A stretch of 64,000 nucleotides of DNA, taken from the NCBI GenBank assembly GCA_028023455.1, contig JAQFVV010006270.1, forward strand, positions 4,244,834 through 4,308,833. The letters are read 5' to 3'. This stretch comes from Epiperipatus broadwayi (Eukaryota; Onychophora; Udeonychophora; Euonychophora; Peripatidae). A program made the position numbers and the translations under genes. The notes beneath the pieces were generated by a model that was given only the letters and a program-made list of their open reading frames with translations, had not been told where the DNA came from and did not search any database. Position 1 is the stretch's first letter, and the number at the start of each line of letters is the position of its first letter. Below are positions 34,880 through 47,635 of the stretch, in pieces.

Positions 34880-36035
34880 TTTTGATTGAATACCATATTA
34901 TATATTGCTACCATAATGCAATTCAATTTTAAAATGAAATGCATTGATAACATCTCTTAAAATGTGTATATACCTTATCACTTCAGGCATATCTAACATC
35001 GATATACTCTTAAATAACTAATTTTATTCTTTTTAATTTTACAAAAATTATAAATAAATATATTATTTTAATATATTATCATGTTTTAACTAGTTAATCT
35101 ATCATATGTTTAGGACAAACCAATTCAATTTGTTTCTATATTTTCTCACTTGTATTTTTGACATAAAAACTGGTAAATAATTTTATACTTTTAATTAACT
35201 AAAAATAACCCCTTTATAATTTTTATATATTAATAATATATTATTAACTTTTGATTTTTATCTTTATTAAATGTAGGACTATTTTTTAAAAATAAATAAT
35301 GCTTTTATTTTTCCTTTTTATTATTTGTTTTATAAATCATTTTAATATTTTTATTTTCAAACATATGTTCACTTTATTAATTTTTCAACATTCTTCGTGT
35401 TATTTTATATACTATAATTTTATTTTTCGCTTTTATAACGTATTAATTATTTAAAAAATCTATTATATTTAATTTTCTGATATGACCACTTTATTATTAC
35501 TATTATTATTTTATTTTTGATTTTTATAATGTAGTTATTATTTAATAAATCTTAGTTTATTTAATTTTCTGATAATTAATTTTCTTTATATATATATTAA
35601 ACAATTTTATACAAAAATATTTATAGTTTCTTCTTCTTATAGTCCGTTCTTCTTTTTTCCTCTTCCTTCTTCTTCTTCCTCCATCTACTTCTTTCTTCTT
35701 TTTTTTTTATATTGTTTTTATTTTTTTAATTACACTTTCTATTTTTAATGTGTTTCTTGAAATATTAATTGCAAATCCACTGAAAATCATTTATAATTTT
35801 ATGTTTTTATTCTGTATAAAATTCTTCATCAGTACAATATTATCATTTAAACAGTTTATTTTATGTGTTTTATTTGTATTAAAATACCAATTTATTATAA
35901 GTATATTATTTTGCTTCCTGTATACTGTCTTTATTCTTATATTAACCTTTTTAATAAAATATTATTGTTTTCTTATTTTCCTACAGTGAATTTTATTTAT
36001 TTTTCTATATAATTTATATATACTATAAGCTTATT
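34880..36035. other. Very AT-rich stretch with TTC-rich tract
   Basis: Includes a pyrimidine-rich tract of TTC-type repeats at about 35627-35710. Parts may belong to the PLE remnant next to it, but I cannot read protein motifs there. Confidence 0.35.
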
Positions 36036-36039
36036 ATTT

Positions 36040-36330
36040 TATCCATCTGTTCTATTAAATGAACATATGTAATCATCTACATATCTTTTATAGAACAGAT
36101 AGTTTATTTTTATTTAAAAAATTTCAAAATCTTTTTTTTATATATAGTAGTAATTAATGCCCTCCCTCCATTAATAAACCTTTTTTTTTTAAATATAAAA
36201 ATTATTATTAAATATATAGAATTTTTAATATTCTTTATTTTTGTTCTTTATGTATTTTTCAGTTACTATTTTTATTGCTTTATCTACACTAATATTAGAA
36301 TATTTATTTAAACAAATTTTATATATATTT
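36040..36330 (-). pseudogene. Penelope-like RT fragment with YVDD
   Basis: The minus strand reads NISVDKAIKIVTEKYIKN (about 36297-36240) and then RYVDDYICSFNRTDG (about 36090-36045). Spacing and content resemble PLE RT, where an N-V-P-V-D-E-A-L-type block precedes the RYVDD catalytic block. The rest is broken. Weak but specific because of the two blocks in order. Confidence 0.5.
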
Positions 36331-36344
36331 ATATTTTTATATAA

Positions 36345-36508
36345 TGAGAATGAATAGCTCTTAACAAGCTTTTCTGAATATCCCTATTCCCAGACTGGTT
36401 TCTAACTGCTGACTTCATCAGTGAGGCACTAGGATATTCAGACATTAGATCTAAAAATACCAGCTCAAGCCCAGCATTTATCTAATCGTTAACTATTAAA
36501 TAGAAAAT
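36345..36508 (-). mobile_element. HHR-C element copy
   Basis: Starts with ctcttaacaagcttt and extends past the ribozyme to agcccagcatttatctaat, as at 15299 and 50232. It lies just upstream (in the minus sense) of the PLE RT fragment. Confidence 0.7.
36376..36439 (-). ncRNA. Hammerhead ribozyme motif, HHR-C
   Basis: Minus strand: CUGAUGA (36421-36415), GAAAC then CAGUC, outer stem I GAAUAUCCU with AGGGAUAUUC-type pairing, inner CUCA/UGGG. Stem III ACCAGU has lost its perfect palindrome, and stem II is weak. Confidence 0.6.
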
Positions 36509-36514
36509 CTGAAA

Positions 36515-36935
36515 TTTATATTTAACTACTTCTATTACATCTTTAATTTAGTTTCTCTTTGTTCCTTGTATATAAATTCTTTGTTGTTATTAACATATTT
36601 ACCAGAAATATGATATTTTATTAAAATAACCAATTCTACTAATGCTTAATCTTAAAACAACATAATTTTTTTGTATATTTTTGGTGTTCAGATATCTATA
36701 AACACTTTACTATTTAATTTGTTTATAGTATTATAATTAAAAAAGGAAAGAAATTTAATCCATTTTGCTGTTTATTCATATATTTTTGAATAAATCACAT
36801 AACATAAAATAAACATTACATAACAACAATAATTGTATATACATTATAAGAATAACACGGAAAGGCCTTTTTCAGCAAATATTTTTTGCCTTATCAATGT
36901 AATATAAAGTGCATTGCATATCTAGCACTATGTAT
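36515..36935. other. AT-rich spacer, possibly PLE N-terminal remnant
   Basis: The minus strand has short pieces (for example RTPKIY-like sequence near 36685) that could precede RT in a PLE, but this is too weak to call. Confidence 0.25.
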
Positions 36936-36939
36936 CTTT

Positions 36940-39900
36940 TATATAATACATGGATTACTATCATTCAACCTCATCTCAAATTACTGAAAACCAAAATTTA
37001 CAGTTGGTTTTGCTAACTACCTTCATAGACAAGGCTTTTGTGCTTGCTCCAAAGATATTTCCTCATCATCAGCTGGCACTGGTATTTCCATCATCTTCAA
37101 TTGCCCATTCATATCATTTAAAATTTTATATATTGATGGGCAATTACCACTTTTCACCTCCATATATTAGCATTAAATATAATATTCATCTGTATACTCC
37201 AAGGCTTTACAGTCATCACATATATCATCAAACTATCAATTTAGATCTTGCAATTAGCTCTCACCCAATTATATTAATGGGTGATTTCAATATGGATTAC
37301 CCAACTTTTATAAATGAATGGCTTCATCTTTTAAACTTCCCACTAATGCTTTGCCCAGGGTTTGCCAAGGGTTTAATACTACCTGGTTCAATCACTTTTC
37401 CCAACCAATCAGCATGCCACACTCATTGGCCTATGTTTTTACTCTCCAAGGTTGAATCACCTAATAGAACTTAACATTAATCACATTCTATTCTCAACCA
37501 TTCTGCCCAAGCAATCACACTTAACCTTAATGAACTTCAGGCAAGATCCATTCAATTATGAAAAACAATTTGTGTAATTCTTCCCTCATTCACTAGTCCT
37601 ATGAAATCTATATCATGTTAAACAAGCTTCACCAAATAGTTATAGACTCAGTTCAGAAGTATCTTGCCTTCATACACATGATTTAATACATAAACCTTAA
37701 CATGATGGTTCCCTTCACCTCTGCATCTTCTAGCATTGGCTGATGAGTTACACAAGTAAATTGCTACTACTAAGCTCAACCACCAAACACACCAACAATT
37801 AATCAGGCTTACTCAACTTACCATCATGTCAGCAAACAGTTGAAGGACTACCTTGCAATCAAAAAAAATTTGCCTAATCCAGCAGGATACATGTACAAGA
37901 ACATACATATGCTGGGAATTGAGTCACCCATTCTCATCAAAGGTTCCTATAACACTTCAAACTGACATAGGTGTTGTACTGGACATATATGATCAGCCCC
38001 ACCAGAAACTATTATGCCTTTCCAAACCAGCCAATTTGCCACCAAACTTGCCACTATTGAAAACACTTGGGCTTCATAGAATTCCTGCATTCATCTCGAG
38101 TTATCTTAGTCATTTCACTACACTGTATATTTGTGATCTGTCCAATGTCATATCCCAGAGGATATATAGTTTAAAAGGTTTGTATCCAATTGCCAGTGCC
38201 TTTTGTTAAAAAAACCTGAGGCTATATCTGGTCTAACCATTCTCTGGCCTACTTTCATGGCCCACTAGCCATAAAAATACTTGAAAAAGTAACCAAGGAC
38301 TAAATTGAGCCACACATTTTCCCATTATTATCACATCTACAGTTTGCCGAAAATGCTCCTCCATTGGCCAAGCAGCACTAATATTTATGACAATTCTAAA
38401 CTCAGTTTTAAAAAGTAAAAAATAGTCCTTTAGTGTCCAGTTTGACATATAAGCAACTTTTGATTCTGGCTCAATATACTTCTCAAATAATTGCTAACTC
38501 CACCATCCTGCCTACTCTGCTGTACCTAATCACCAACCTCCTTCTAAATCATGAATTACTCATCACTCTTAATGATAGAAATTCTCCATTCTTCAATCTC
38601 ATGCAATCTCATAAGGGTTAATCAAAACTCATTGCTTTTTACACTCTACATAAATCCACTTTTACAACAAATACATTCCACACAGCTAGCAATACATTCC
38701 CTGTATAGACATCACTGTCTTTCTGCCTTCTCAGAAACAACTTCACATATTACAAACCATTCTTAATGACTACACAGCTGCTTAAAAACTGCAATTTAAT
38801 CCCCAAAAACTGCTGCATGGATTATGTTCACAAAAAAATCATGTTTCCAAGTTTTTCAAGGAAAGTCCATTCCATTATTAGGCTTTCCCTTTTACAAAGG
38901 TTCCCTTGGTATCAAGCTCACAATACAAACCAATACAAGATTCTGTATTGCAAATGACCAACTCATTTTTTAAGGCATACACATGTTCAATATTTTGCTA
39001 TGACAAAAATTGCATACTATGAACCTTTTCAAAGATGTTCATTTTTGCCATCAACTTCATGCGCAATGATATGCTTTTGAACTGCAAGAGTGTCTCAATA
39101 TATATAAAATATTTCAACCGCCAACCTTTGTGCAATGGTCTATGCTTGCACAGCATTTGGGTATTCTATACACAGAAAAGCCATTAATTTAATAGCAGTT
39201 ATTACCAACAAGTTTCAAAACCTCCAGTGCCTGTTGAAAGTAAATCATGTAGATAAACCTCTTCCTTCAATGCCATATCTCACAGATCTTATTTGCTAAA
39301 CCACCAACCAGGTAAGTCTCCCATAATTCCAAGTACACTTAGTGATAAATATATAACCTGCTTTATTTAGTCCATAGTAATGATTACTCCATCCCTATGC
39401 TTGGAATAAATAACCACCACTTTCTCCACCAATTTAAAAATTGTGCACTAGAACCAAAGTTTTTTGACTTCCTAATTAAAGTCAATCTGCACACACTTCC
39501 AACATTTTTTTTCTGTGGCATCATTGTCTATACAAAAATATTGACCCATTCTGTGGACTATACCATGAAGTCAAAGAGACTAAGTAAGACCTGCTCAATG
39601 GCTACCAAACATTAAACTCTACCAGCAAATTATATTAAATGCATACAAGAAGCCCATTACCTCCATACACCACATAACTAAGTCCTTTCAAAGATTAAAC
39701 ATTACTGCAGCATGTGTAACAACATTTTACTTTATTTTCCTTCTGGTATACTCATTGCACCTTCTTGTCAGGCAACAATACCTGGAAGCATCCACATTTA
39801 TCAAATTATGCCAGCTAAAATCACAGAATAACAACATAGACCCCCTCCCCAGACACTTTTTCAGCCACCTAGTCACTCATTAGAGAGCTGTCCAACCTAT

Positions 39901-40080
39901 AAGCTACCACAACCACAGTTGGAAGTTCTAACAACCTTCTTGGATATTTTACCTGCTTCATAATACAACTAGCTACATGAAAAACTATGTTCCAGACACT
40001 CATTACAATAGTTCAATATCACACAAGGATATTTAACCATACCAGTCAAACTCAAGGCAAATGAACTTTATTTCAAAGGT
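36940..40080 (+). mobile_element. LINE-Y (APE-type non-LTR retrotransposon), degenerate
   Basis: A 174-codon open stretch (36950-37474) contains FVLAPKIFPHHQLALVF, then HLYTPRLYSHHIYHQTI, and ISSHPIILMGDFNMDYPT, the GDFN block of APE endonucleases. RT is shattered. Near 39450, FFDFLIKVNLHTLPTFFF resembles the C-terminal region of the protein at 43946-44422 (VDFVFKLNLNALPTSYFL). CA-rich, more GC-rich composition contrasts with the AT-rich flanks. I cannot decide between Tx1/L1-like and other clades. Confidence 0.7.
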
Positions 40081-40224
40081 TATGAACATTTCTTTTTTAT
40101 ACATCCAATGCTATGTTATAAAAAAATGTGTCATTAGAAATAATCACGTACAATTACCAATGTTCATATAATTGTACTGTAATCAGCAATGTTGATCAAA
40201 TGTATATAATAACAAACAATTATT

Positions 40225-43200
40225 ATTGGATATTTGAGTATGTGAATATGTAAGGTGATAGAAGATCAGAAAAGTGGTTGGAATTAAACAAAGCAGTTAA
40301 AAATGAAAAGTTTGAGGTATTAGCAGTAGTGGAAACACATCTAAGAGAAAAAGAACATATACTGGAAAATGTGGTATGACAGAGTATAGAAAAGAAAAAG
40401 AAAACAGGGGTGGTGGTATAGGAGTTATGCCAAAAAAATATTTAAATAATGTTAAGTGTCAAGAACATTTGTGGTTTGAGATAAGATTAGAAAGACAAGA
40501 ATGAATGGTGGCTATAGTGTATAGCCATTGGAGATAGTAAACTATAATGGAGAGGAATAGTACCATATATGAATGCCTAGTTAAGGATATACAGTTTCAA
40601 AAAGGGGGGGGGGATAATGGTTATAGGAGATATGAATGGATATTGAAGAAATTGATGACAGAGATAACAAGAATGGACAGCTTTTGAAGAATTTTTGCAG
40701 AGAGTGAATTTGAGCATTGGAAATTTATCAAATATTTATGAGCGTCAATACACGTGTTCTAGAAATAATATATTTCATACAATAGATTATGTTTTAGTAG
40801 AGAAAGATAATAATTTCTTTATTAATAGAAATGATTAGTAATGTGATGAAGAATAGTAATAAAAGTAGAAAGAATAGTGAAAAATGTGAATGGAGAATGA
40901 ATGATACGAATAAGTTGGAAGAATATCAAATAAAAATAGAAGAAATCATGGAAGAGTTTGTTGGGAATGAATGTGGTGTTGTGAAGTAGAAAAAGTAGCA
41001 AATAGGGTTTTAGGTGAGAATATTTGGAAAAATAAAAGGAATAAAAAAGTGAGAGTTAGTAAAAGTGTAAAAGAGAGGTGAAAAGCATGTAGAGAATATA
41101 AGTGGTCTATTAAAAATAAATAAAGTGAAAAAGATGTTAATGTTAAATGGGAAAGGTATTTTTTTAAAAAAGGAGTTGGCTAAAACAGATAACTATATAG
41201 AGAGAATGAAATTAAATAGTAAATTGTTGGAGGATAGTAATAAAAGTGGAAGAGATGGAAGTAAAAAAAAATTGGATATATATTAAAAGAAAGAATGTAG
41301 GGGAGGGAGAAGTAGTATTACTAGATGATGAGGGAATAGAGTATAGTTCTAGATGAATTGGAGACAATTTTAAATAAGTATGCAAGGGATGTAGAAAAAA
41401 TGTGTTAGATGTGAAGGACAGAGTGATAACAAACATGAAAGCATATAGGAATGGGAATATTAGGTTTGCAGAGAATAAAAGGGATGAGGCAGGGAAGAAA
41501 TTAAAAAATGGAAAGACAAGAGGTTTAGATAGATGGCCAGCAGAGATCATGGTGAATTAGAAAATATACATACAAGAGAATTTCCAGATGGCTGGAATAA
41601 TACAAGAGTAAGGTTAGTAGTTAAAGGGAAGGGTAAGGATCATAGAAAATTAAACAATTATAGACTGATAGTGATAACATCAGTGTTATATAAAGTTTTC
41701 ACATATATGCTGGCTGGAAGAATTGCAAATGAATAGGAAGAATAATGGGAGATATGCAAGGTTTCAATCAGATAAGCATATAGGAGATAGTTTATTTGTA
41801 GTCACACAACTTATATATATATATGAATTGGTCTGCAGATAGACAGTTATATATGGACTTTATAGATATAGAGAAGGCATATGATAGAGTAAATAGAAAT
41901 AGTTATGGGTATGAATGGAGCTTTAGTGGATCTTATTAAGAGATTTGAAAATAATTACTACATGTATCAATTAGGAAATATAGAATCAGTTAAACTGAAA
42001 AATGAAGTGGGACTAAGGCAAGGATGCACTATGTCACCTATTTTGTTTTTGTTGTATTTGAGAGAAGTGGAGAGAACAATAAGGAAACTAGGAAGAGTGG
42101 TAGAGGTATCATTAATAGGTGGCAAAAGAGTATATACATTATCAGGTCTTTTATTTGCAGCTGATGTCTTCTTGTGCACAGAAAATGGGAATATGGATGT
42201 TATGCTGAGGACATGCGTAAGGGTGTGTAAAGAGATGGGGATGAAATTTAATGAATAAAAACCAAAAATAATGATGATTAATAATGGGGAAAGAGAAGAG
42301 AAATACTTCTTATTGGGGGGATATAAAGTGGGGTAATATATATAACTATTTGGGAATCAACTTAAGTAATCAAAGAAATTGCTTAGATGAATGGGAGAAA
42401 AAAATGATAAATGAAACATAGAAAAGAAAGAAACTGATAAAGAAATTATCAGTGTTTTCATATAATAAATATTATGTATCTAGAATTGTATGGAAGGGGC
42501 TGGCAGTAACAGAGTTAACTTATAGTAATGATGTGTTATGTGTTAGTAAAGGGGTGTTAGATTACTGTGAGAATATAGAAAGAGAAGTAGGAAGACATGC
42601 ATTAGATGCAGATGTGTAGATGGCAAAGGAGGCAATTCACAGAGAAATGGGATGGTCAAATTTTTACAAGAGAGATGCAAAAAGCAAAATCAAAATGTTC
42701 AGTAGATTGCAATTTATGAATAATAAAAGAATAGCCAAAATATTTTTTTAATTGGATTATGAGTAAAGGATAGGTAACAAGATGGGCGAGGAATGTAGTA
42801 TAGTATGCAGAAGATTTAGATAAAAAATCTATGTCAGTATATTTATACAAAAGGTGGGATGATTGTGTTAGGGGAATTGTTGAATGTTATAGTGGCAATG
42901 AATGGGATAGAAGAATAAATGCATTAATAAAAAATAGGAAATTGGAGAGATGGAGAACTAGTATGGAGAGTAAAAAGAATTTAAATATATATAAAAGTAA
43001 ACACAATATTGGGTGCAAGTTAATTTATGATAATAGCAAGGAAAGTAGTTTACTGTTTAAGCCTTGAACAGGATTATTAGCAACAAGGGAATATACACAT
43101 AAATGAAAAATTATGGGTGAGTCAGTCTGAAAATTATGAAAGGAAGGCATAAAAAATATTATGCATCTGTTAATTGAATATAAATACATGCAAGCAGAAA

Positions 43201-43478
43201 GGGTACAAATAAGAAAGTTGCGGTAGAATAAATATAAACAGAGTGACTATGCAGAAAGTGGGTTCTTCATTTGTATGCTGGGTTTGGGGAAAGATAAGGG
43301 GGATTTAGATGTAAAGGCCATAGAATTGACAAAGATTATGATGTGAAAATGGGATGGAGCAGGATAGGGAAGAAGTGGGGGATGGAAAGGGAAAGTTAGG
43401 TGGCTAAAAGGTTTCTCTGGGCATAGGGGCTGAGAGATTCCTGACTCCGATAAAGGAGAAGCAACAGTGCATCACATC
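40225..43478 (+). mobile_element. LINE-X copy 3, degenerate
   Basis: Endonuclease start YVNM plus GDRRSEKWLELNKA (about 40240-40290), VLAVVETHLREK, and a GDMNG block near 40625. RT is represented by NNYRLIVITSVLYKVFTYML (41655-41715), VGLRQGCTMSPILFLLYLRE (about 42010-42066), and SGLLFAADVFLCTEN (about 42142-42186). In the last of these FADD has become FAAD. The C-terminal region WDDCVRGIVECYSGNEWDRR is at 42855-42915. The 3' end reads gagattcctgactccgataa, then gcatcacatcacatcac, a short tandem repeat tail. The longest intact piece is 41905-42258. Dead by several frameshifts. Confidence 0.88.
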
Positions 43479-43499
43479 ACATCACTTGTACTACTCTAA

Positions 43500-43940
43500 C
43501 AATTTCTTATTAAATATAATGGAAACGCAAGGGAAATCTACCCTGGTGATAATCATATGTCATTTGAATAAGACCTACTTTCCAATAGATTACATATCAT
43601 ACACTTTGTATTCTTTTTTTTTTTGAGAGGAGGAGGAGGATAGATATATATATAGATTTAATATGATTATCGGCTTTTTAAAATAATAAAAAAAAAAGCT
43701 AGTAAAACTACCCTTACCCGTATTCGACTATAGCCATTTTTTTTTTCTATAACTTAACCTTCGTGTGCATTAAATTTTTGATTTTGAAATGAATTTTATA
43801 TATACTATATAAGAATTATTGTTTTAAAATATATTTATTAAACATAGTAACATAGTAATATACAGTTAAACTTTATAAAAATTTACAAAGCATTCAGAAT
43901 GAAACTTGAAAAAGTCAATGTAGAGAACAGGGTATCTTAA
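43500..43940. other. AT-rich spacer
   Basis: No recognised feature. Confidence 0.4.
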
Positions 43941-43945
43941 TAAGA

Positions 43946-44422
43946 TTAAGAGGAAAATAAAACTTTCACCCAAGTATCATCATGTAGACTCACAGGTGAA
44001 AGCAGAGAGTCTCGCTGCTTGACTTGATCAAGAAGCTTAATAAAGACACTTAGAGCCGAGTCCTGAGAATGACCAAAGATGAGCCTGCAACGCGTCAACC
44101 ATAAAGAAAATGTTATAAAGATAGATAATCTTATTGCTGCAAACGATCCCTTTTTAAGAGTATTAGAAACAGAAAGAGCATCCCTAAGATCCAGAGAGCC
44201 ATTCGCAACAATAAAGTCCCTAATCGACTTAAGAGCAGGACAGATATAGAAAATATGGAGTATTGTCTCATCATATAATCTACACAACTGACACTGAGAC
44301 GAAATCCTAATGAAGCCTCTGCTGGTCACTAAAAAATAACTTGTTGGGAGTGCATTTAAATTTAGTTTAAATACAAAATCAACATGTCTTGCTTCAATGA
44401 AAAGAAGTTTCATTTTACGCAA
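43946..44422 (-). pseudogene. LINE RT C-terminal domain, 158 codons open
   Basis: An uninterrupted 158-codon frame, the longest convincing one on the minus strand. It reads VDFVFKLNLNALPTSYFL, then CQLCRLYDETILHIFYICP (a C-x2-C-x8-H-x4-C motif), then the aromatic-rich region ITFSLWLTRCRLIFG. This layout is typical of the region after RT in LINEs. Similarity to a fragment in LINE-Y suggests the same or a related lineage. Upstream RT is missing, so it is a 5'-truncated copy. Relative openness suggests a younger insertion. Confidence 0.75.
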
Positions 44423-44540
44423 GAGAACTAGTGCTTTTACTACTTATTAAAATTTTTATCATATATTTATAACACAGCAAATGTACAATCATTTTTTTTT
44501 TTTAAATATATATGTTCTACAATATATATGTTCTACAATA

Positions 44541-45566
44541 ATATCAACAAATTAAAAATCCTTTTCCTTTTTCTTTTCAAAAACTTTATTTTCTTATATC
44601 AATACTGGACATATATATTTATATAATACAAAATTCCAACATTTCAACTGTTTTTATCTTCATACAATCATTGTCAAGAATCTGCAACAACAATATGAAA
44701 TACATATTTATAAATAAACCTCAATTACATAAATACCTTCATCTTACATTAACATAAACAGAAACAAACATATTAAACAGACATAATTATATTTTACTTA
44801 CATTTCTCTCCCACTGCTATTTTTTATATTACAGATTTGAAATTAAATAATGTAAAAGAAAAAGTAATAAAAAATAGCAGTGGAAGAGAGATGTAAGTAA
44901 AATATAATTATTGTTAAAACAGGCAGAACTCACTATATATATATTGCCACACACAGCAATCTAGAGTAATCAATGGATGCCAGAAGGCTTGTGCATAAAA
45001 TCCCCATCTAGTGCCCACTCATCCAATATCCCCAGACTAGTCTGGGGATATTGAATGAGTAGCCAATATCCCCAGACTAGTCTGGGGATATTGAATGAGT
45101 AGGCACTAGATGGGGATTTTATGCTATGAGCCAGAAACTAGTCTGGGGATATTAGATGAGTAGGCACTAGATGGGAATTTTATGCACAAGCCTTCTGGCA
45201 TCCATTGATTACTCTAGCTTGCTGTGTGTGGCAATATATATAGTGAAATTTTGCCTGTTTTAACAACAGTTATACACAAGCATAAGTGGAGGTGGCCATG
45301 TGATGTTTATTGGCTTAAAATATAATTATGTATGTTTAATATGTTTGTTACTGTTTATGTTAATGTAAGATGACGGTATTTATATAATTGAGGTTTATTT
45401 ATAAATATGTATTTCATATTGTTGTTGCAGATTCTTGAAAATGGCTGTATGAAGATAAAAACAGTTGAAACGTTGGAGTTTTGTATTATATACATGTTCA
45501 GTATTGATATTAGAAAATAAAGTTTTTGAAAAGAAAAAGAAGGATTTTTAATTTGTTGATATTAAA
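44541..45566. mobile_element. Fold-back element D, interrupted by an HHR-A element
   Basis: The left arm (44541-44810) is the inverted complement of the right arm (about 45326-45566); outer ends are aatatcaacaaattaaaaat and its inverse. A second inversion lies around 44812-44898. Each arm has a block with ATGAAGA and TTGAAACGTTGG, or a near version, which looks like a decayed hammerhead core with the first base changed. No coding capacity. Confidence 0.78.
44912..45316. mobile_element. HHR-A element nested in fold-back D, 13-14 bp target duplication
   Basis: Flanked by aaaatataattat at 44899-44911 and 45317-45329. The left arm of the host fold-back has the same site uninterrupted in inverse (44782-44798). 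Inside, a minus copy and plus copies are fused through perfect palindromes centred on ACTAGT at 45036-45041 and 45076-45081. A third ribozyme piece (gccagaaactagtctgggg) is near 45129-45148. Confidence 0.85.
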
Positions 45567-45569
45567 AAT

Positions 45570-46135
45570 TTTATGATGCAGATAAATGAAAAAAAAATTA
45601 TTTAACAAAAATACAAAAAAAAAATTAAAATACTAATCATTATTAAAAGATTACAGAATTTCCATTACATTATTAGGAAGATTTATTTCTAATATTAAAA
45701 TTGTAATGATAATAATATATATTAGTAATAAAAATTATGTGCTGTTTATATAAAACAAAAATGCTAATGGCATTATTACTTGGGATTTCATAAGAAATTC
45801 AAGCATCAGAATCATTCATGAGGGACGTTCCGGTCCCAAGTCAGACACACTACCAATTGCACCAAAATATTTTTATATATCCATATGAAACGAATGTCTA
45901 TCATTTTTTATAAAAATATTAACTAATGTGTTAGTATTGAGTGCCCAACATGATCGCCTACTGTTTAATAAGTTATGGATTGTTAAATGACTTTTAGATA
46001 TATGGAATGATCAACCAAGATTTTTACCTTGAATGACAAGATATTTATTTTATCTCAGACTCGAGACTGTTTTTGTATTAATAGTTTTTTCTGTTCTTTG
46101 TGTTATTTTTTTACCACACTATTTTCAGCCATCTA
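45570..46135. other. AT-rich spacer
   Basis: No recognised feature. Confidence 0.4.
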
Positions 46136-46139
46136 AATA

Positions 46140-46880
46140 TCATTATCATCATCAACCATTATCAATCCACTGCAGGATGAAGGTCTCTCCAAGTTTAATT
46201 CATCTTCTCTGATCTTTAGCTTCTCTTCTCCACATCACCCCTGCACACTTTTTTATTTCATCCATCCATCTCACATGTGGTCTCTTTCTGGGTCTTTTAC
46301 AATCTCTTGGAATCCAGTTTAAGATTTCAATTGTCCATCTATTATCATCTCTTCTAGCAATATGTCCAGCCCAACTCCACTTCAATCTTTTATTTTTTTC
46401 AATGAGGTCAGTAACGCCTGTTTGTTCTCTTACCCATACATTGCATTTTCAATCTCTTTTTGTTACTCCCAACATGCATCTCTCCATATTCTTTGAGTGG
46501 TTTGGAGTCTCTGTATTGCTCTTCTATTAAGTGTCATAGTCACTGATCCATAAGTAAGAACTGGTAAAACACATTTATTAAAAATGTTCCTTTTCAAACT
46601 CATAGGCATATTTCCTTTTAGTATCAGGTTATTTCTACCAAAAGCACTCCAACCAAGTTTAATTCTATGATTAATTTCATCCATTATGTTTCCATCTGTA
46701 TTAATAATCTGACCAAGGTATTTGTAACTGTTAACTTTTTCTAATTCATCATAATCAATCTTTATTTTTATATTTTGAGCAAATCGATTAACGTTACTTT
46801 AGTCTTTTTAACATTTATCTTTAGTCCTACTTTCATCTGATAACTCCTGCAACATTTCCTGCAGCTAAATATAAAATTTC
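46140..46880 (-). pseudogene. RTE-type LINE C-terminus and 3' end
   Basis: Minus-strand frames: first YGSVTMTLNRRAIQRLQTTQ and RIWRDACWE (46684-46463, with DEINHRIKLGWSAFGRNN before it), then MKWSWAGHIARRDDNRWT, NWIPRDCKRPRKRPHVRWMD and WRREAKD (46385-46200). These are hallmark RTE C-terminal blocks. The low-coordinate end has the ATC-type tail (atcattatcatcatcaacc). Upstream the element stops near 46880, so only the last part of RT is present. Confidence 0.88.
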
Positions 46881-46884
46881 AGAT

Positions 46885-47635
46885 ATCATGAGCCTTGAAT
46901 GTCATTGGTTATCTATCCGTGTTAATTGTGACAATATATAGCGCATTCGTATAATGACATTTCCATTCATTAATTATGTGCACAGCAATTTTGGTTCTAT
47001 TTTTTCTGGGCAAACGTTCACTGAAAAAGTAATGATGATAAGAAATTTAAAAAACTAAGATTTCTTAGTTATGTAAGATATAGTATAATGAGTAATAAAT
47101 CATTTGGGGGAATTAGTTCTGGATAGCAATTTATTTAGTAAGTTCTATTTAAAGATTGCCCAATCTCTCAAGAAAAGGAAATAAAGTTGTGATTTAAAAT
47201 TATCTGTCTTATTTAATCTGAATAGATTGCTGCGTCTGGAAGATTTCAAAGAATCAAAAGCAATAATAACATTAGCCAGATTTTTTTTTATAGAAGAGAC
47301 CTCAAAGTTACTCTAAAAAATTCAATATCACTTTAAAAAGCTACAATTAGGCAAGATATTAAAATCTTTTAAGAAGTGAAGTTTGCTGCAAAAAAAATTA
47401 AAAGACAAGGTATCAAATACTAAAGACCCAGCAAGTGATAAAATGTTTGTATCTGGGTTTCATTTCTTTGTATAATAAACCATCCTACTCTAACAGCCAT
47501 GATTTAAAATGGACTTGAATGAAATCAACAGGAAAATAACTGATACACTTTCAAAAACTGCAAAAAGATAGCTGGTACAAAAAAGCAACAACTGACCAAT
47601 AAAATTTCTACTGAGACAAGATAATTTTGGAAGAA
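46885..47635. other. AT-rich spacer
   Basis: No recognised feature. The latter part may be degenerate RTE 5' sequence. Confidence 0.35.

Noticed and set aside
35750-35989. 79-codon hydrophobic open frame resembling a membrane protein
   Set aside because: Low-complexity T-rich DNA gives Phe, Ile and Leu by chance; no family features, next to a PLE remnant.
36950-37474. Stand-alone host endonuclease or phosphatase gene
   Set aside because: The GDFN block and surroundings fit a LINE APE domain, and degenerate LINE sequence follows in the same orientation.
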